Shown: positions 24,497 to 34,215 of the stretch, piece by piece | Position numbering within the stretch: position 1 is the first letter of the stretch | Layout: each line of letters begins with the position of its first letter | Source of the DNA: Gammaproteobacteria bacterium | GTDB lineage: Bacteria > Pseudomonadota > Gammaproteobacteria > DSM-16500 | DNA length: 64,000 bases | Assembly: GCA_013287085.1 (NCBI GenBank) | Contig: JABDEM010000001.1 | Coordinates: 163-64,162, forward strand | Direction: 5' to 3' | The notes under the pieces: generated by a model | What the model saw: only the letters and a program-made list of their open reading frames with translations | Told to the model about the DNA's origin: nothing | Databases searched by the model: none | Position numbers and translations under genes: made by a program

Positions 24497-26515
24497 TTAT
24501 TTCCTTTTAATCAGCAAGATTGGGCGTTCTTTATCTTGTTGGGTTTTAACCGTAATGGGTTTAATTGTTAACTCAGGCGGTATTTTAGTAAAAATTAGCT
24601 CGGGTGTCAGGCTAATTTTTCGTGGACGGGTGTTTTTCAATAACCAGCTAAAGGTTCGGGGTATGGTATCAACCGAGCCTACCCATAAAGAATCCGCACT
24701 ATTGGTGACTTTTAAATCCGATTGCCATAAACGTAAGACCATCAGTTTTTTATCTTTACCTATAGGTTTAGTCAGCACTAGAACGGGTTTTTTACCATAA
24801 TAAAGCGGTGAAACTACGGGTAAATGTTCTGCGCTATTCACATCGGTTAAACGTTGCAGCACGCTGATCCAATCATGGTCTGGGGGAATAGACCAATCAT
24901 TTTTAATTAAAAGTTCTTTAATATTTTCTAGGGATCCTAGCCATTGTAAGTTGAGAATTTCTTGCTCTAATCCAAAGCGATTAACGCGATATAAAGGTAA
25001 ATCTTCACCCGTTCGATTCCACCAAGCTTCCTCGGTGATATTATAAATAGGCCAGTCTATCTGCTGATAATCAGTTCTCATCGTATCAAAATTGCGATAA
25101 GCAAAAACGCTATAACAAAAGAGTAAGCTGACCAAAGAGACAAGTAACAGGCTGCGGCCAGTCATAAATTCTGTTTCTCGGTGTCTATTGTAAGAAAGCG
25201 ACACTAAAATAAGCAGAGAAGCTCCTAATAGCCAACCTGCAATGACATCTGTCATCCAGTGCAATCCTAAATAAACTCGCGTCATGCTAATTATAAAAAC
25301 AAAAGTACCGAGTAATAGTAATAAAAATCGTCGACTCCATTTATTTAATTTCCAGATTTTAGCTAATAAGACGCCTAAGCCTATATAAAAGGCTAAAGAC
25401 AAAACGCTATGACCACTAGGAAAACCAGAATAGGAAATAGGGTGCAAAATACCCCAAGGTCGCGCTTCATGTATAAAGTGCTTGAGTAAACCTGTGCTGG
25501 CACCAGCTAATAAAATTAATCCTAATACATGCCAAGCTGTGTGGCGTCTTTTGGTAAAATACAACCAAAGAAAAACCAAACCTGCCATAGGTAGTATGAC
25601 TTGTGCTTCACCTAAGATGGTGAGGCTTATCATGACAATATTCGTTGTGGGTGTTTGTAAGCTGCGAAAAAGATGAAATAAAACATTATTAATTAAAATA
25701 GAATCGGGTGGCGTAAAGTGTAAAAAGATCGCCAAGGCAAAAAATAGTGCTAAGGTAAATAAAAAATAAAAGGCTAAGACGATTTGACCGTGAGTTTTGA
25801 GAGAATTATGGTGTTTAAGAATGGAAGTAATCAGGCGAAAATAACGAGATTTTTTTAAACTTTCCCAAATCCAAGTTAAACCCTGATCAATTTGATCGTG
25901 AATGTTAGCCAGCAATTTAATCGTTAACCAAATACACAATATGATAAACATAATCGTTAATAATACGATAATGACCGCGTGACTGGTAACATCTGGCGGT
26001 AATTCTAAAGAAGCGGCACCCAGCAAAATTCCTGGCAACATATAGACAGGCGCCCAAATAATGGCTGATAAGACGTTAGCAATAGTAAAAATAAGAGGTT
26101 TTAATCTAAGCATTCCTGCAACCACAGGCACGAGCGCGCGGACGGGACCGACAAATCGCCCAATGAAAACACTTTTACCGCCATGGTTCTTAAAAAATTT
26201 TTCGCCATTTTCTAACATTTCGGGATGATTGCGAAAGGGCCAGATACGATGGAGATTGTCTTTGAAGTAATAACCAATCCAATAACTGATCCCATCGCCT
26301 GCAATAGCACCCAGCATTGCCCAGATGAGTGATGGCCATAAAGGAATAATGCCAGCGCCAGCTAGTGTTCCTACGGCTGTCATCATGATGGATCCGGGGA
26401 CTATGGTACCTAAAATGGCAACGGATTCGCCGGCTGAAATAAGGAAAGTAATGAAACCTGCCCAGTGGGGATTGGCACTTAACCATTGTAAAAGAAAATT
26501 TGCTGTATCCGACAT
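24497..26515 (-). CDS. DedA - PAP2 phosphatase - LssY fusion membrane protein
   Basis: 672 residues with three domains. Residues ~10-200 are a DedA/SNARE-associated membrane domain (GRFVGPVRALVPVVAGM). Residues ~235-445 are a PAP2 phosphatase with all three motifs, KHFIHEARP, PSGHS and TRVYLGLHWMTD. The last ~200 residues fit the LssY C-terminal domain (VLVLTKPIGKDKK, WVGSVDTIPRTFSW). LssY was named in a Legionella secretion locus. DedA proteins act in lipid-carrier recycling and PAP2 enzymes dephosphorylate lipid phosphates, so a role in undecaprenyl-phosphate or phospholipid turnover is likely. It is 60 bp behind lipA and 3 bp before sohB. Confidence 0.92.
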   Translation of the reverse strand: MSDTANFLLQWLSANPHWAGFITFLISAGESVAILGTIVPGSIMMTAVGTLAGAGIIPLWPSLIWAMLGAIAGDGISYWIGYYFKDNLHRIWPFRNHPEMLENGEKFFKNHGGKSVFIGRFVGPVRALVPVVAGMLRLKPLIFTIANVLSAIIWAPVYMLPGILLGAASLELPPDVTSHAVIIVLLTIMFIILCIWLTIKLLANIHDQIDQGLTWIWESLKKSRYFRLITSILKHHNSLKTHGQIVLAFYFLFTLALFFALAIFLHFTPPDSILINNVLFHLFRSLQTPTTNIVMISLTILGEAQVILPMAGLVFLWLYFTKRRHTAWHVLGLILLAGASTGLLKHFIHEARPWGILHPISYSGFPSGHSVLSLAFYIGLGVLLAKIWKLNKWSRRFLLLLLGTFVFIISMTRVYLGLHWMTDVIAGWLLGASLLILVSLSYNRHRETEFMTGRSLLLVSLVSLLFCYSVFAYRNFDTMRTDYQQIDWPIYNITEEAWWNRTGEDLPLYRVNRFGLEQEILNLQWLGSLENIKELLIKNDWSIPPDHDWISVLQRLTDVNSAEHLPVVSPLYYGKKPVLVLTKPIGKDKKLMVLRLWQSDLKVTNSADSLWVGSVDTIPRTFSWLLKNTRPRKISLTPELIFTKIPPELTIKPITVKTQQDKERPILLIKRK

Positions 26516-26575
26516 AGCACCCTTTTTATGGTATAGATTTCTTCATTCCATTGAAGTTTATCTATTTTAACTTAT

Positions 26576-27502
26576 TTAGCTGACAACTTCACCCATCGCT
26601 TGCTTGTCGGCATGATAAGAAGATCTGACTAGCGGCCCACTCGCTACATTTTTAAAACCCATCTTTTTAGCTATTTCGCCAAATTCATCAAATCGTTTAG
26701 GTGTGATAAAGCGATTAACGGGCATATGAAACTTGCTGGGTTGTAAGTATTGCCCCAGTGTTAGCATATCCACATCATGGGCGCGCAAATCTTCTAGGGT
26801 CTGAATAATTTCATCATCGTTTTCGCCTAAACCTAACATAACGCCGGATTTAGTGGGTACATGAGCTATGCGTTGTTTGAATTCTTTGAGTAAACGCAAA
26901 GAATGAAGATAATCTGAGCCGGGACGCGCTTGTTTATATAATCTCGGCACGGTTTCAATATTATGATTAAAGACATCGGGCAATTCTTTGACGGTTTCAT
27001 CTAAAGCCACTTCTAAACGACCGCGATAATCGGGGACTAATATTTCAATTTTAATGTGCGGACTCTTTTCACGCACTGATTTAATACAGGCAGAAAAATG
27101 GCTGGCGCCACCATCTTTTAAATCATCTCGATCGACAGAAGTAATGACCACATATTTTAATTTCATTTCTGCGATAGTATTAGCTAAATTGATTGGCTCT
27201 TCAAGATCCAATGGATCCGGTCGTCCGTGAGCCACATCGCAAAAACTGCAACGACGAGTACACTTGTCACCCATAATCATAAAAGTCGCTGTTCCGTGAC
27301 TAAAACATTCGGCTAAATTGGGACAAGAAGCTTCTTCGCAAACAGTTACTAAACGATTTTCACGTAAAATCTTTTTTAGGTTAGCAACCGCAGGACTTGT
27401 TGGTATTCGTATACGAATCCAATCGGGTTTACGTTGCATCTCAAGGGTGGGTTCAATTTTTACGGGGATGCGTGATAACTTATCTTGGCCGCGTTGTTTC
27501 AT
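26576..27502 (-). CDS. lipA: Lipoyl synthase
   Basis: This radical-SAM enzyme inserts two sulfurs into protein-bound octanoyl groups to make lipoate for PDH, OGDH and GcvH. Both iron-sulfur motifs are present: the auxiliary-cluster [12 protein letters not shown] and the radical-SAM CTRRCSFC. The conserved C-terminal RSSYHA is also there ([11 protein letters not shown]). The length of 308 aa is normal. The start overlaps lipB by four bases (27499-27502), so the pair is translationally coupled. Confidence 0.98.
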   Translation of the reverse strand: MKQRGQDKLSRIPVKIEPTLEMQRKPDWIRIRIPTSPAVANLKKILRENRLVTVCEEASCPNLAECFSHGTATFMIMGDKCTRRCSFCDVAHGRPDPLDLEEPINLANTIAEMKLKYVVITSVDRDDLKDGGASHFSACIKSVREKSPHIKIEILVPDYRGRLEVALDETVKELPDVFNHNIETVPRLYKQARPGSDYLHSLRLLKEFKQRIAHVPTKSGVMLGLGENDDEIIQTLEDLRAHDVDMLTLGQYLQPSKFHMPVNRFITPKRFDEFGEIAKKMGFKNVASGPLVRSSYHADKQAMGEVVS

Positions 27503-28116
27503 GCTTGTTTTCCGTTAATATGGTCAGTCAATAAATCCGCTAATTTTAACCCTATTTCTTCCATATTCCTATGAATTCCTAAGGCTGAAAGTTGAGTCAT
27601 TTCCAAATCTTTATAGCCGCAGGGGTTAATGCGGGTAAAAGGTTCCATATCCATGGCAATATTTAAGGCAAGACCATGAAAAGAACACCATCGACGTACG
27701 CGAAGACCAATAGAACAAATCTTTTTTTCATTCACATAAACGCCAGGCGCTTTGCAGCGGCTATTACTCTTAATGTTATATTCATCCAATAATTGAATTA
27801 CGGTATTTTCAAGCAGGGTCACTAAGGTTTTTATAGTTAATTTTTTGCGCTGTAAATCAATTAAAGTATAGGCGATCAATTGGCCCGGACCGTGATAAGT
27901 CACTTGCCCACCGCGATCCGCTCGAATCACCGGAATATCACCCGGACATAAAAGATGTTCGGGTTTGCTGGCTTGTCCTTCGGTAAAAATGGGAGGGTGT
28001 TCCAATAACCAGATTTCATCAGGGGTGTTTTCATCCCGTTGATCAGTAAAGCTTCGCATCGCATCCCAACAGGTTTGATACTCTTGCTTTCCTAACCAAC
28101 GGGTAATGATCATCAT
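27499..28116 (-). CDS. lipB: Octanoyl-ACP:protein octanoyltransferase
   Basis: LipB moves octanoate from ACP to lipoyl domains, the step before Lip[14 protein letters not shown] is the family signature. [17 protein letters not shown] holds the catalytic Lys, and RINPCGY the catalytic Cys of the acyl-enzyme. 205 residues. It is coupled to lipA by a 4-bp overlap and starts one base after the dacA stop, the classical dacA-lipB-lipA order of gammaproteobacteria. The start could be either of the two adjacent Met codons. Confidence 0.97.
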   Translation of the reverse strand: MMIITRWLGKQEYQTCWDAMRSFTDQRDENTPDEIWLLEHPPIFTEGQASKPEHLLCPGDIPVIRADRGGQVTYHGPGQLIAYTLIDLQRKKLTIKTLVTLLENTVIQLLDEYNIKSNSRCKAPGVYVNEKKICSIGLRVRRWCSFHGLALNIAMDMEPFTRINPCGYKDLEMTQLSALGIHRNMEEIGLKLADLLTDHINGKQA

Positions 28117-28117
28117 C

Positions 28118-29323
28118 TTACGCGTTGTTCACTGGCTCACTGACTGGCTTTGAAAACCATTTATGGAAGTAATAAGAGAAGCTGTCTGTCATGCTACGGA
28201 ACATGCCGCCTTTCTTGTTATCTTCCAACGCAACCAGCGGTTCCGTTGCTAACACTTGGCCGTTTAAAGTGAGTTTTAAGGTGCCATAGCTTTCGCCTTT
28301 AGTAATAGGCGCATTGTGTGGGGGTTTGTCTTCGACTAAAGACACTTGAACATTTTTAAATTGTCCTGCTGGAATCGTTGCGTAAAAATCACTTTTAACC
28401 CCTAATGCAGTTTCTGTTTCTTGTCCTTTCCAGACGCGCATGGCCATCATTTTTTTATTAGCATCACCATACTTATGGGTTTCAAAGAATCGGAAACCAT
28501 AAGTTAATAAGCGAATAGAATCTTCAGTACGGGCTTTATCACTGCGCTCACCTAAAATAACGCCGATTAATCTTGTACCATCTTTGCTAGCAGAGCTTAC
28601 TAAGCAATATCCCGCATCATCAGTATGGCCAGTCTTTAAGCCATCAGCTGTAGGGAATAACCAAAGTAGACGATTGCGATTCGGTTGGCGAATATTGTTA
28701 TAGACTACATATTTTTCTGAATAGAGTTTGTAATCTTCTGGATAATTATTAATGATGGCGCGCGCAAGAATGGCTAAATCATGGGCTGTTGAATAGTGAT
28801 CTGCGCTGGGTAAGCCATTGCTATCCATGAAATGAGAATTAGCCATGCCTAAATCTTTAGCAGTGTTATTCATCATACTAGCAAAAGCATCTTCCGAGCC
28901 GGCTACATATTCAGCCATTGCAACGGTTGCATCATTACCAGAGGCTATGACAATACCTTTGATTAAATCTTTAACAGGTACTTCGGTGTTTACTTTAATA
29001 AACATGCGTGACCCGCCTGTACGCCAAGCTTTTTCACTCACTCTGACTTTGTCATCTAAATGAATAGTGCCATTTTTTAAGGCCGCAGAAATAATATACA
29101 TAGACATTAATTTAGTTAAGCTGGCCGGAGCTACACGTTGATCTGCATCTTTTTCAACCAATATTTTGCCCGTATTCGCATCAACTAATATATAACTCTT
29201 CGCATCCAAGGTCGGAGCTTGAGGAGTGACAATGATTTGGGGGCGAGTAGGTACTGGAATAATAGGGTTAGCAAAAGTAGTATTAAATGTTAGCAAAATA
29301 AGCAGTGTTAATAGTAGTCGCAT
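28118..29323 (-). CDS. dacA: D-alanyl-D-alanine carboxypeptidase (PBP5/6)
   Basis: Residues 1-18 are a signal peptide. The penicillin-binding triads are complete: SLTK ([10 protein letters not shown]), SGN (IASGNDAT) and KTG ([13 protein letters not shown]). The C-terminal ~130 residues form the PBP5 beta domain, ending in an amphipathic segment ([13 protein letters not shown]) that anchors the enzyme on the outer face of the inner membrane. It trims the terminal D-Ala from peptidoglycan pentapeptides. It is first gene of the minus-strand run dacA-lipB-lipA-dedA-sohB. Confidence 0.97.
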   Translation of the reverse strand: MRLLLTLLILLTFNTTFANPIIPVPTRPQIIVTPQAPTLDAKSYILVDANTGKILVEKDADQRVAPASLTKLMSMYIISAALKNGTIHLDDKVRVSEKAWRTGGSRMFIKVNTEVPVKDLIKGIVIASGNDATVAMAEYVAGSEDAFASMMNNTAKDLGMANSHFMDSNGLPSADHYSTAHDLAILARAIINNYPEDYKLYSEKYVVYNNIRQPNRNRLLWLFPTADGLKTGHTDDAGYCLVSSASKDGTRLIGVILGERSDKARTEDSIRLLTYGFRFFETHKYGDANKKMMAMRVWKGQETETALGVKSDFYATIPAGQFKNVQVSLVEDKPPHNAPITKGESYGTLKLTLNGQVLATEPLVALEDNKKGGMFRSMTDSFSYYFHKWFSKPVSEPVNNA

Positions 29324-29492
29324 AGTTCATTTTCCTGGGCCAAGTAAAATAATACGAAAGTGTACCATAAATGCAGTAGATTTTTTAAAATTAAATGAGT
29401 AATATTCCTGGGGTCGTGGTTCAGACTAAAGCAATCCTGCTTGGAAAGGCCACGTTATCGACATAATAATATTGTATTAAGGAGTTATATCA

Positions 29493-29873
29493 ATGTCTTT
29501 TTATCGTACATTAATCGCTGTTGTTGCCGCTATGGGCTTAGCAACTGCTGCTTTCGCTGCAGACGAAGCTACTACTAGCACAACTACTACTGACACCAGC
29601 ACTAAAACAGTTCAAATTGCTGATTCTTCTTCAAGCCAAGATGCTACTGCTACTCAAGGTACTGATCAAGAAAAAGTAAACGTTAACAAAGCAACTGTTA
29701 AAGAGTTGATGAAAGTGAAAGGATTGAACGCTGCTAAAGCTCGCGCAATCGTTTCTTACCGTAAAAAACATGGCGACTTCAAAACTCTTGAAGACCTAAA
29801 GATGGTTAAAGGTTTCAAGAAAATGAATGACGACAACATGAAGAAAATTGAAGATCAATTAACTATCGGTTAA
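29493..29873 (+). CDS. Secreted ComEA-like helix-hairpin-helix protein
   Basis: 126 residues. The signal peptide (1-22, ending TAAFA) precedes a Thr/Ser-rich linker (residues 25-60). Then comes a double helix-hairpin-helix DNA-binding domain (VNVNKATVKELMKVKGL, KARAIVSYRKKHGDFKTLED, LKMVKGFKKM). Such proteins bind incoming DNA in the periplasm in natural competence; short forms without membrane anchor are common in Legionellales-type genomes. AAGGAG precedes the ATG. The gene is monocistronic and ends in a strong hairpin terminator at 29890-29915. Its codon use (many GCT/ACT) looks like that of a well-expressed gene. Confidence 0.9.
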   Translation: MSFYRTLIAVVAAMGLATAAFAADEATTSTTTTDTSTKTVQIADSSSSQDATATQGTDQEKVNVNKATVKELMKVKGLNAAKARAIVSYRKKHGDFKTLEDLKMVKGFKKMNDDNMKKIEDQLTIG

Positions 29874-29889
29874 TTTTTTTTCGATTTCA

Positions 29890-29915
29890 AAAAAAGGCGC
29901 TTAGGCGCCTTTTTT
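29890..29915. terminator. Bidirectional intrinsic terminator
   Basis: AAAAAAGGCGC, loop TTAG, GCGCCTTTTTT is an 11-bp perfect stem with A- and T-tracts, usable from both strands. The stop codon of the glycosyltransferase on the minus strand (29903-29901) lies in the loop. Confidence 0.92.
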
Positions 29916-31034
29916 GTTTTTGTAAATTTCTATGATCTCTCGCAAAATCATTTCATTATCTGGAAACGTTTTAAATTTTTCATAGGCGTTGTTTCCGTAT
30001 TGTTTTGCTAAATCAAAATTACTAGCTAATTTTAAAATGCATTGGGCTAAATCGCCTTTTTTTGCAGGGTCAAATAATAATCCGGTTTTTTCATGGTCGA
30101 CTAACCAAGCCGTAGCGCCGCGATTGCTGCCAATTACTGCTCGCGCGTGGCTCATGGCTTCTGCGGTAACTAGACCAAAAGATTCTTGCCACAAGCTAGG
30201 GACAATTAAAACCGTAGCATCTTGGTATAATTTAGCAGGTTCAGTGGACCAATTTTGCAGTGCTATGTTGTTAGCAAGATTAAGTTCTTTTATTTTTTTA
30301 CGCAGATTATTTTCTTCTCTGCCTCTTCCTGCCATCGTTAGTTTTAAATCTGGGTTTGTTTTACAAGCGATAGCAAATTCTTCCAGTAAACAATAAATGC
30401 CTTTATGTTTTCCCAATTGACCTAAAAATAAGAAATGGTTGCTAGCTAAACTAGCAGTAGGTGGATTAACAGGTGACTGTGGGGGAGGAATATAAGTAGC
30501 AGGTCCAAAACCATTTTGTGTTAAATAATTCGCAAGTAAAGGGGAGGGAGGGAGATAATGCTTAACTACTTTTTTGGTGAGGCGTCTTAATCTAAAAAAA
30601 ATAATTAAGAAAATTAAATAAACGGGAAAAGAAAAGTGGTTACGATGTTTCCAAAAACAAGAGACAGAAAATCCCGTAGGGCAGGGAGTTAAATCGTTAT
30701 GGATATTCCAGCTAGCGGGACATATTAAAGCATAATCGTGCGTAGTTTGGACTACGGGATAGCCTTTGACTGCATGCAAGATAGTTGGCATATAACATTT
30801 GACGGTATGCAAATGAATCACATCAGGGTTTATGGTTTTGATGGATTTTCGTAATTGCCAATATTTAATGGGATTGATAAAAAGACGCCATAAAGGTGAG
30901 ACGTTGGATGAGAACCCGGTGCTAAACACTTGAATATCGGGATGATTTTCTAATTTTTCTTTGAGTGAAAAAAAGTATTTTTCAGCGCCACCTCCCTGAG
31001 GAGAGTGATTGTCAGTAATCAATAATATTTTCAT
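29901..31034 (-). CDS. Glycosyltransferase, GT4 family
   Basis: 377 residues with a GT-B fold. The N-terminal acceptor domain opens with ILLITDNHSPQGGGAEKYF and has DVIHLHTVKCYMPTIL. The C-terminal donor domain has FLFLGQLGKHKGIYCLLE, AGRGREENNL and PSLWQESFGLVTAEAMSHARAV, the E-x7-E sugar-nucleotide motif of GT4. A short hydrophobic patch (VYLIFLIIFFRLRRL) suggests membrane association. It probably adds a hexose to a surface polysaccharide. It is isolated from the polysaccharide genes by direction, being convergent with the ComEA-like gene and divergent (71 bp) from the GMD-like gene. Confidence 0.9.
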   Translation of the reverse strand: MKILLITDNHSPQGGGAEKYFFSLKEKLENHPDIQVFSTGFSSNVSPLWRLFINPIKYWQLRKSIKTINPDVIHLHTVKCYMPTILHAVKGYPVVQTTHDYALICPASWNIHNDLTPCPTGFSVSCFWKHRNHFSFPVYLIFLIIFFRLRRLTKKVVKHYLPPSPLLANYLTQNGFGPATYIPPPQSPVNPPTASLASNHFLFLGQLGKHKGIYCLLEEFAIACKTNPDLKLTMAGRGREENNLRKKIKELNLANNIALQNWSTEPAKLYQDATVLIVPSLWQESFGLVTAEAMSHARAVIGSNRGATAWLVDHEKTGLLFDPAKKGDLAQCILKLASNFDLAKQYGNNAYEKFKTFPDNEMILREIIEIYKNKKGA

Positions 31035-31105
31035 AAACGTTGACTTGATGGTTTATTTCGTTACAGTAGAGTACCTCATCAGAACAGGGTTTTGTAGAGT
31101 TTATT

Positions 31106-32122
31106 ATGGCTAAAAAAAGAGCATTTATTACCGGCATAACCGGCATGGTAGGTTCGCATTTAGCGGACTACTTATTAGAAAAAACTGACTGGGATATTAT
31201 AGGCCTTTGTCGTTGGAGAAGCCCTCTTGATAATATCGCGCATTTAATCCCAAAAATTAATCGTAACGAACGTATCAAATTAGTCTACGGCGATTTACGT
31301 GATTCAGCTTCTATTGATAATGCGGTTCGATTAGTGTTGCCAGATTATGTATTTCACTTAGCGGCACAAAGCTATCCGCAAACGAGTTTCACCGCGCCTT
31401 TAGATACTTATGAAACTAATGTGCAAGGCACATCCCGAGTTTTAGAATCCTTAAGACACTTTAAAAAAGATGCGATTATTCACGTATGCGCATCCTCCGA
31501 AGTATTTGGCCGGGTACCTAAAGAAAAATTACCCATTAATGAAGAATGTACTTTTCATCCCGCATCGCCTTATGCGATTTCAAAAGTCGGGACTGATTTG
31601 GTCGGCAGATTTTATGCAGAAGCCTATCAAATGAAAGTGATGACTACGCGTATGTTTACGCATACGGGTCCTCGTCGAGGCGATGTGTTTGCTGAATCTA
31701 CTTTTGCAAAACAAATTGCCATGATTGAAAAAGGGTTAATTTCTCCCGTCGTAAAAGTCGGTAATTTACAGTCTTTAAGAACTTTTGCCGATGTGCGCGA
31801 TGCAGTGCATGCTTATTATTTATTGGTGACACACAATCCTATTGCAGGTGAATATTATAATATTGGTGGAACCTATACTTGCACGATTGAAGAGATGTTA
31901 AATTATTTAATTTCAATTTCAACGGCCAAAGATAAAATTAAAATTGAAGTAGATCCGGAACGTTTGCGCCCCATCGATGCTGATTTACAAGTTCCCGATA
32001 CCACCAAATTTAATAAGCATACGGGCTGGAAAACAGAAATCAAATTTGAGCAAACAATGAACGATTTGCTTCAATATTGGCGTGAAAAAGTGAGCCAATC
32101 TGATGCATTTTTGGTAAGATAG
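31106..32122 (+). CDS. GDP-mannose 4,6-dehydratase-like NAD(P)-dependent sugar dehydratase
   Basis: 338 residues of the extended SDR family. The nucleotide-binding turn is TGITGMVGSHLAD, the catalytic Tyr-Lys is SPYAISKVGTDL (near 155), and ASSEVFG carries the active-site acid. MKVMTTRMFTHTGPRRGD fits GMD and its heptose relatives. It removes water from a GDP-sugar to give a 4-keto-6-deoxy product. Because gmhA and a GDP-heptose-type guanylyltransferase follow directly, GDP-D-glycero-D-manno-heptose is the likeliest substrate (as for DmhA/WcbK), with GDP-mannose the alternative. It is 27 bp upstream of gmhA. Confidence 0.88.
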   Translation: MAKKRAFITGITGMVGSHLADYLLEKTDWDIIGLCRWRSPLDNIAHLIPKINRNERIKLVYGDLRDSASIDNAVRLVLPDYVFHLAAQSYPQTSFTAPLDTYETNVQGTSRVLESLRHFKKDAIIHVCASSEVFGRVPKEKLPINEECTFHPASPYAISKVGTDLVGRFYAEAYQMKVMTTRMFTHTGPRRGDVFAESTFAKQIAMIEKGLISPVVKVGNLQSLRTFADVRDAVHAYYLLVTHNPIAGEYYNIGGTYTCTIEEMLNYLISISTAKDKIKIEVDPERLRPIDADLQVPDTTKFNKHTGWKTEIKFEQTMNDLLQYWREKVSQSDAFLVR

Positions 32123-32149
32123 CGGGACTATAGAAGAAGGAGTCTTTCG

Positions 32150-32764
32150 TTGGACTTTATCAAATCGGAAATTCAAAAAACCAGAAATGTCATGCTGCAG
32201 ATCGAAGAAGATACTGCGCTTTTAAATACGGTTAAAGCGATTGCCCAAAGATGCATTGCATCATTACGTAATGGCGGCAAAATTTTATTTGCCGGCAATG
32301 GCGGTAGTGCAGCAGATTCTCAACATATGGCAGCAGAACTTGTGAGCCGATTAAGTTATGACCGTCCTGGACTTGCTTCCATTGCATTAACAACAGATAC
32401 TTCAGCACTCACTGCCATTGGTAATGATTACTCTTTCGAAAATTTATTTTCACGCCAAGTGGAAGCTTTAGGCCGTAAAGGCGATGTGTTAATTGGAATT
32501 TCAACGTCGGGTAAATCACCTAATATTTTAAAAGCTTTTAAAGCAGCACGTTCACTTGGAATGGTGACTATTGGATTCACGGGTAAAACTGCGCCTATGA
32601 TGGCTGAGCGTTGTGATTTAGTGTTAAATATCCCCTCCAGTGAAACCCCCAAAATTCAAGAATGCCATATTCTATTAGGCCATATTGTTTGTTCACTGAT
32701 TGAAGAAGAAATGTTTGGCGCAGAATATAATCCAAAACGCAGCAAACAGGCAGTCACCGCCTAA
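32150..32764 (+). CDS. gmhA: Phosphoheptose isomerase (sedoheptulose-7-phosphate isomerase)
   Basis: GmhA turns sedoheptulose 7-phosphate into D-glycero-D-manno-heptose 7-phosphate, the first step to ADP- or GDP-heptose. The SIS-domain motifs are clear: FAGNGGSAADSQHMAAEL and GISTSGKSPNILKA. The zinc-site residues occur in the C-terminal half (IQECHILLGHIVC). The start is a TTG at 32150 with GGAG about 8 bases upstream; no ATG fits. 204 residues. The gene abuts the next ATG with no gap, which implies coupling in a GMD-gmhA-hddC operon. Confidence 0.95.
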   Translation: MDFIKSEIQKTRNVMLQIEEDTALLNTVKAIAQRCIASLRNGGKILFAGNGGSAADSQHMAAELVSRLSYDRPGLASIALTTDTSALTAIGNDYSFENLFSRQVEALGRKGDVLIGISTSGKSPNILKAFKAARSLGMVTIGFTGKTAPMMAERCDLVLNIPSSETPKIQECHILLGHIVCSLIEEEMFGAEYNPKRSKQAVTA

Positions 32765-33454
32765 ATGCAAGCTATTATACTCGCAGGTGGTTTTGGTACT
32801 CGATTGCGATCAGTGATTGCAGATCTTCCTAAGCCTTTAGCCCCTATTCACGATAAACCTTTTTTAGCTTATTTACTTCACTATTTAAAATCTCAAGGTG
32901 TTACGCATATTGTTTTATCCGTCCATTTTATGGGTGAAAAAATTCAAGATTATTTTAAATCAACATTTGAAGGCCTAAAAATTGATTATGCGATTGAAAA
33001 AGAACCCTTAGGCACAGGCGGTGCAATTTTACATTCACTGAATTTTATTGATCCCCAGAAACCCGTTTTTGTTTTAAACGGCGATACTTTTTTAAAATGC
33101 GATTATAAAAAAATGTTGCAAGCGCATGGAAATTCTCAGCTCACGATGGCGTTACGTCCTGTGCCAGATGTTTCACGCTATGGTTATGTTATTGTAAAAA
33201 ACGATCAGGTGGTTTCATTTCAAGAAAAAGGCATTCAACAACCGGGTTTAATTAATGCCGGTGTTTATTTGTTGCAAGCGGGTTTATTTAAAGAATATCA
33301 TTTGCCGGAAGTTTTTTCTTTTGAAACCGATTTTCTTTTTAAGCATATTAACGAATTACATCCACGCGCATTTATTGTGGATGATTATTTTATTGATATT
33401 GGCGTACCGGAAGATTATGAAAAAGCACGACAGGATTTTTCTAGTAATTATTGA
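32765..33454 (+). CDS. hddC: Heptose-1-phosphate guanylyltransferase-like nucleotidyltransferase
   Basis: 229 residues. The nucleotidyltransferase signature is AIILAGGFGTRLR with the second conserved piece KPLAPIHDKPFL, and FVLNGDTFLK supplies the metal-binding Asp. It is shorter than ManC/RfbA because it lacks a beta-helix domain, which matches HddC. HddC makes GDP-heptose from heptose 1-phosphate. The position immediately after gmhA supports this over a glucose-1-phosphate enzyme. The kinase HddA and the phosphatase GmhB needed between these steps are not in the window. Confidence 0.85.
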   Translation: MQAIILAGGFGTRLRSVIADLPKPLAPIHDKPFLAYLLHYLKSQGVTHIVLSVHFMGEKIQDYFKSTFEGLKIDYAIEKEPLGTGGAILHSLNFIDPQKPVFVLNGDTFLKCDYKKMLQAHGNSQLTMALRPVPDVSRYGYVIVKNDQVVSFQEKGIQQPGLINAGVYLLQAGLFKEYHLPEVFSFETDFLFKHINELHPRAFIVDDYFIDIGVPEDYEKARQDFSSNY

Positions 33455-33469
33455 TAAGGAAGATTAAAT

Positions 33470-33973
33470 ATGAAGTTGATGACATATCTAAAAATTGGCG
33501 GTGGAGCAGTTGCGATGGGTATTGCTGGTCTTATAGGCGGGTATTTGTTAATGGCTATACTTTTTAAGATTAGTATTACTTTGCTTGGAGCGATAGTTGC
33601 TGCAGCCGTTTCGGGTGCTTTAGGTTTTTTGGGATACACAAATTATAAAGAAGGGAAGAGGGAGTTGATGGCCGAGTCTGTGGCGAGTGTATTCAAAAGA
33701 AAAGATGAGTCCTCTTCATCAACAAGAAAAATGAATGAGTATGGTCTGGGCTCTAAAAGACAAGCTCAGTTAGTAAAGGCGCAACAATATTCGCCATCGG
33801 ATCTTCGTGCATCAGATTTAGCAGAAAAGCCTAAAAGTAATATTGGTCGTTTTTGTGATTGGTTGAGCAGTTGTTGTATGTGGTCAGAAAGTCCAGATTC
33901 GAGCATGGAGGCTTCACCTATTGGGGGTGTGAGTGCCTATAGCAAATCTCCTTCTAAAAGAGGAAGAGGTTAG
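33470..33973 (+). CDS. Small membrane protein with Ser-rich cytosolic tail, unknown
   Basis: 167 residues. Two membrane helices lie at about 9-31 and 34-57 (GGAVAMGIAGLIGGYLL and ITLLGAIVAAAVSGAL). A charged, Ser/Lys-rich region follows to the end (ASPIGGVSAYSKSPSKRGRG), including a CC near residue 141 (WLSSCCMW), a possible lipidation site. There is no signal peptide beyond the helices. GGAAG precedes the ATG by about 8 bases. It is 15 bp after hddC, so part of the same transcript although its composition differs from sugar enzymes. The family is not recognised. Membrane hairpin plus Ser-rich tail also occurs in effectors. Confidence 0.7.
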   Translation: MKLMTYLKIGGGAVAMGIAGLIGGYLLMAILFKISITLLGAIVAAAVSGALGFLGYTNYKEGKRELMAESVASVFKRKDESSSSTRKMNEYGLGSKRQAQLVKAQQYSPSDLRASDLAEKPKSNIGRFCDWLSSCCMWSESPDSSMEASPIGGVSAYSKSPSKRGRG

Positions 33974-34148
33974 TATAAATTTAATTTTCAAACCATTCTA
34001 AAATAGGTGTTTAAATTGTTTCTGAAATAATTTAATACCAGAATGTGTGTCTTTGGTTCTTTTAACCTATTGAAAATTATAGCATAACTGTCTCTTTGAA
34101 AGATTGTCATAAACTTTACTCATTTTATTGAGTAAAATTACTATGGTT

Positions 34149-34181
34149 CTTAATATTTCCTTAAGCTTCGATTGTTATGCT
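34149..34181 (+). promoter_or_regulatory. PmrA-box-like tandem repeat and -10 element for the metalloprotease gene
   Basis: CTTAAT (34149-34154), ATTTC, CTTAAG (34160-34165) is a perfect YTTAAK-N5-YTTAAK. The -10-like TATGCT (34176-34181) begins after 10 bases, the same distance as in the promoter at 7704. Both sites share CCTTAAGCTTC. Confidence 0.65.
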
Positions 34182-34215
34182 AAATAATATTATAAAAAAC
34201 AAACGAGGCCGAACG

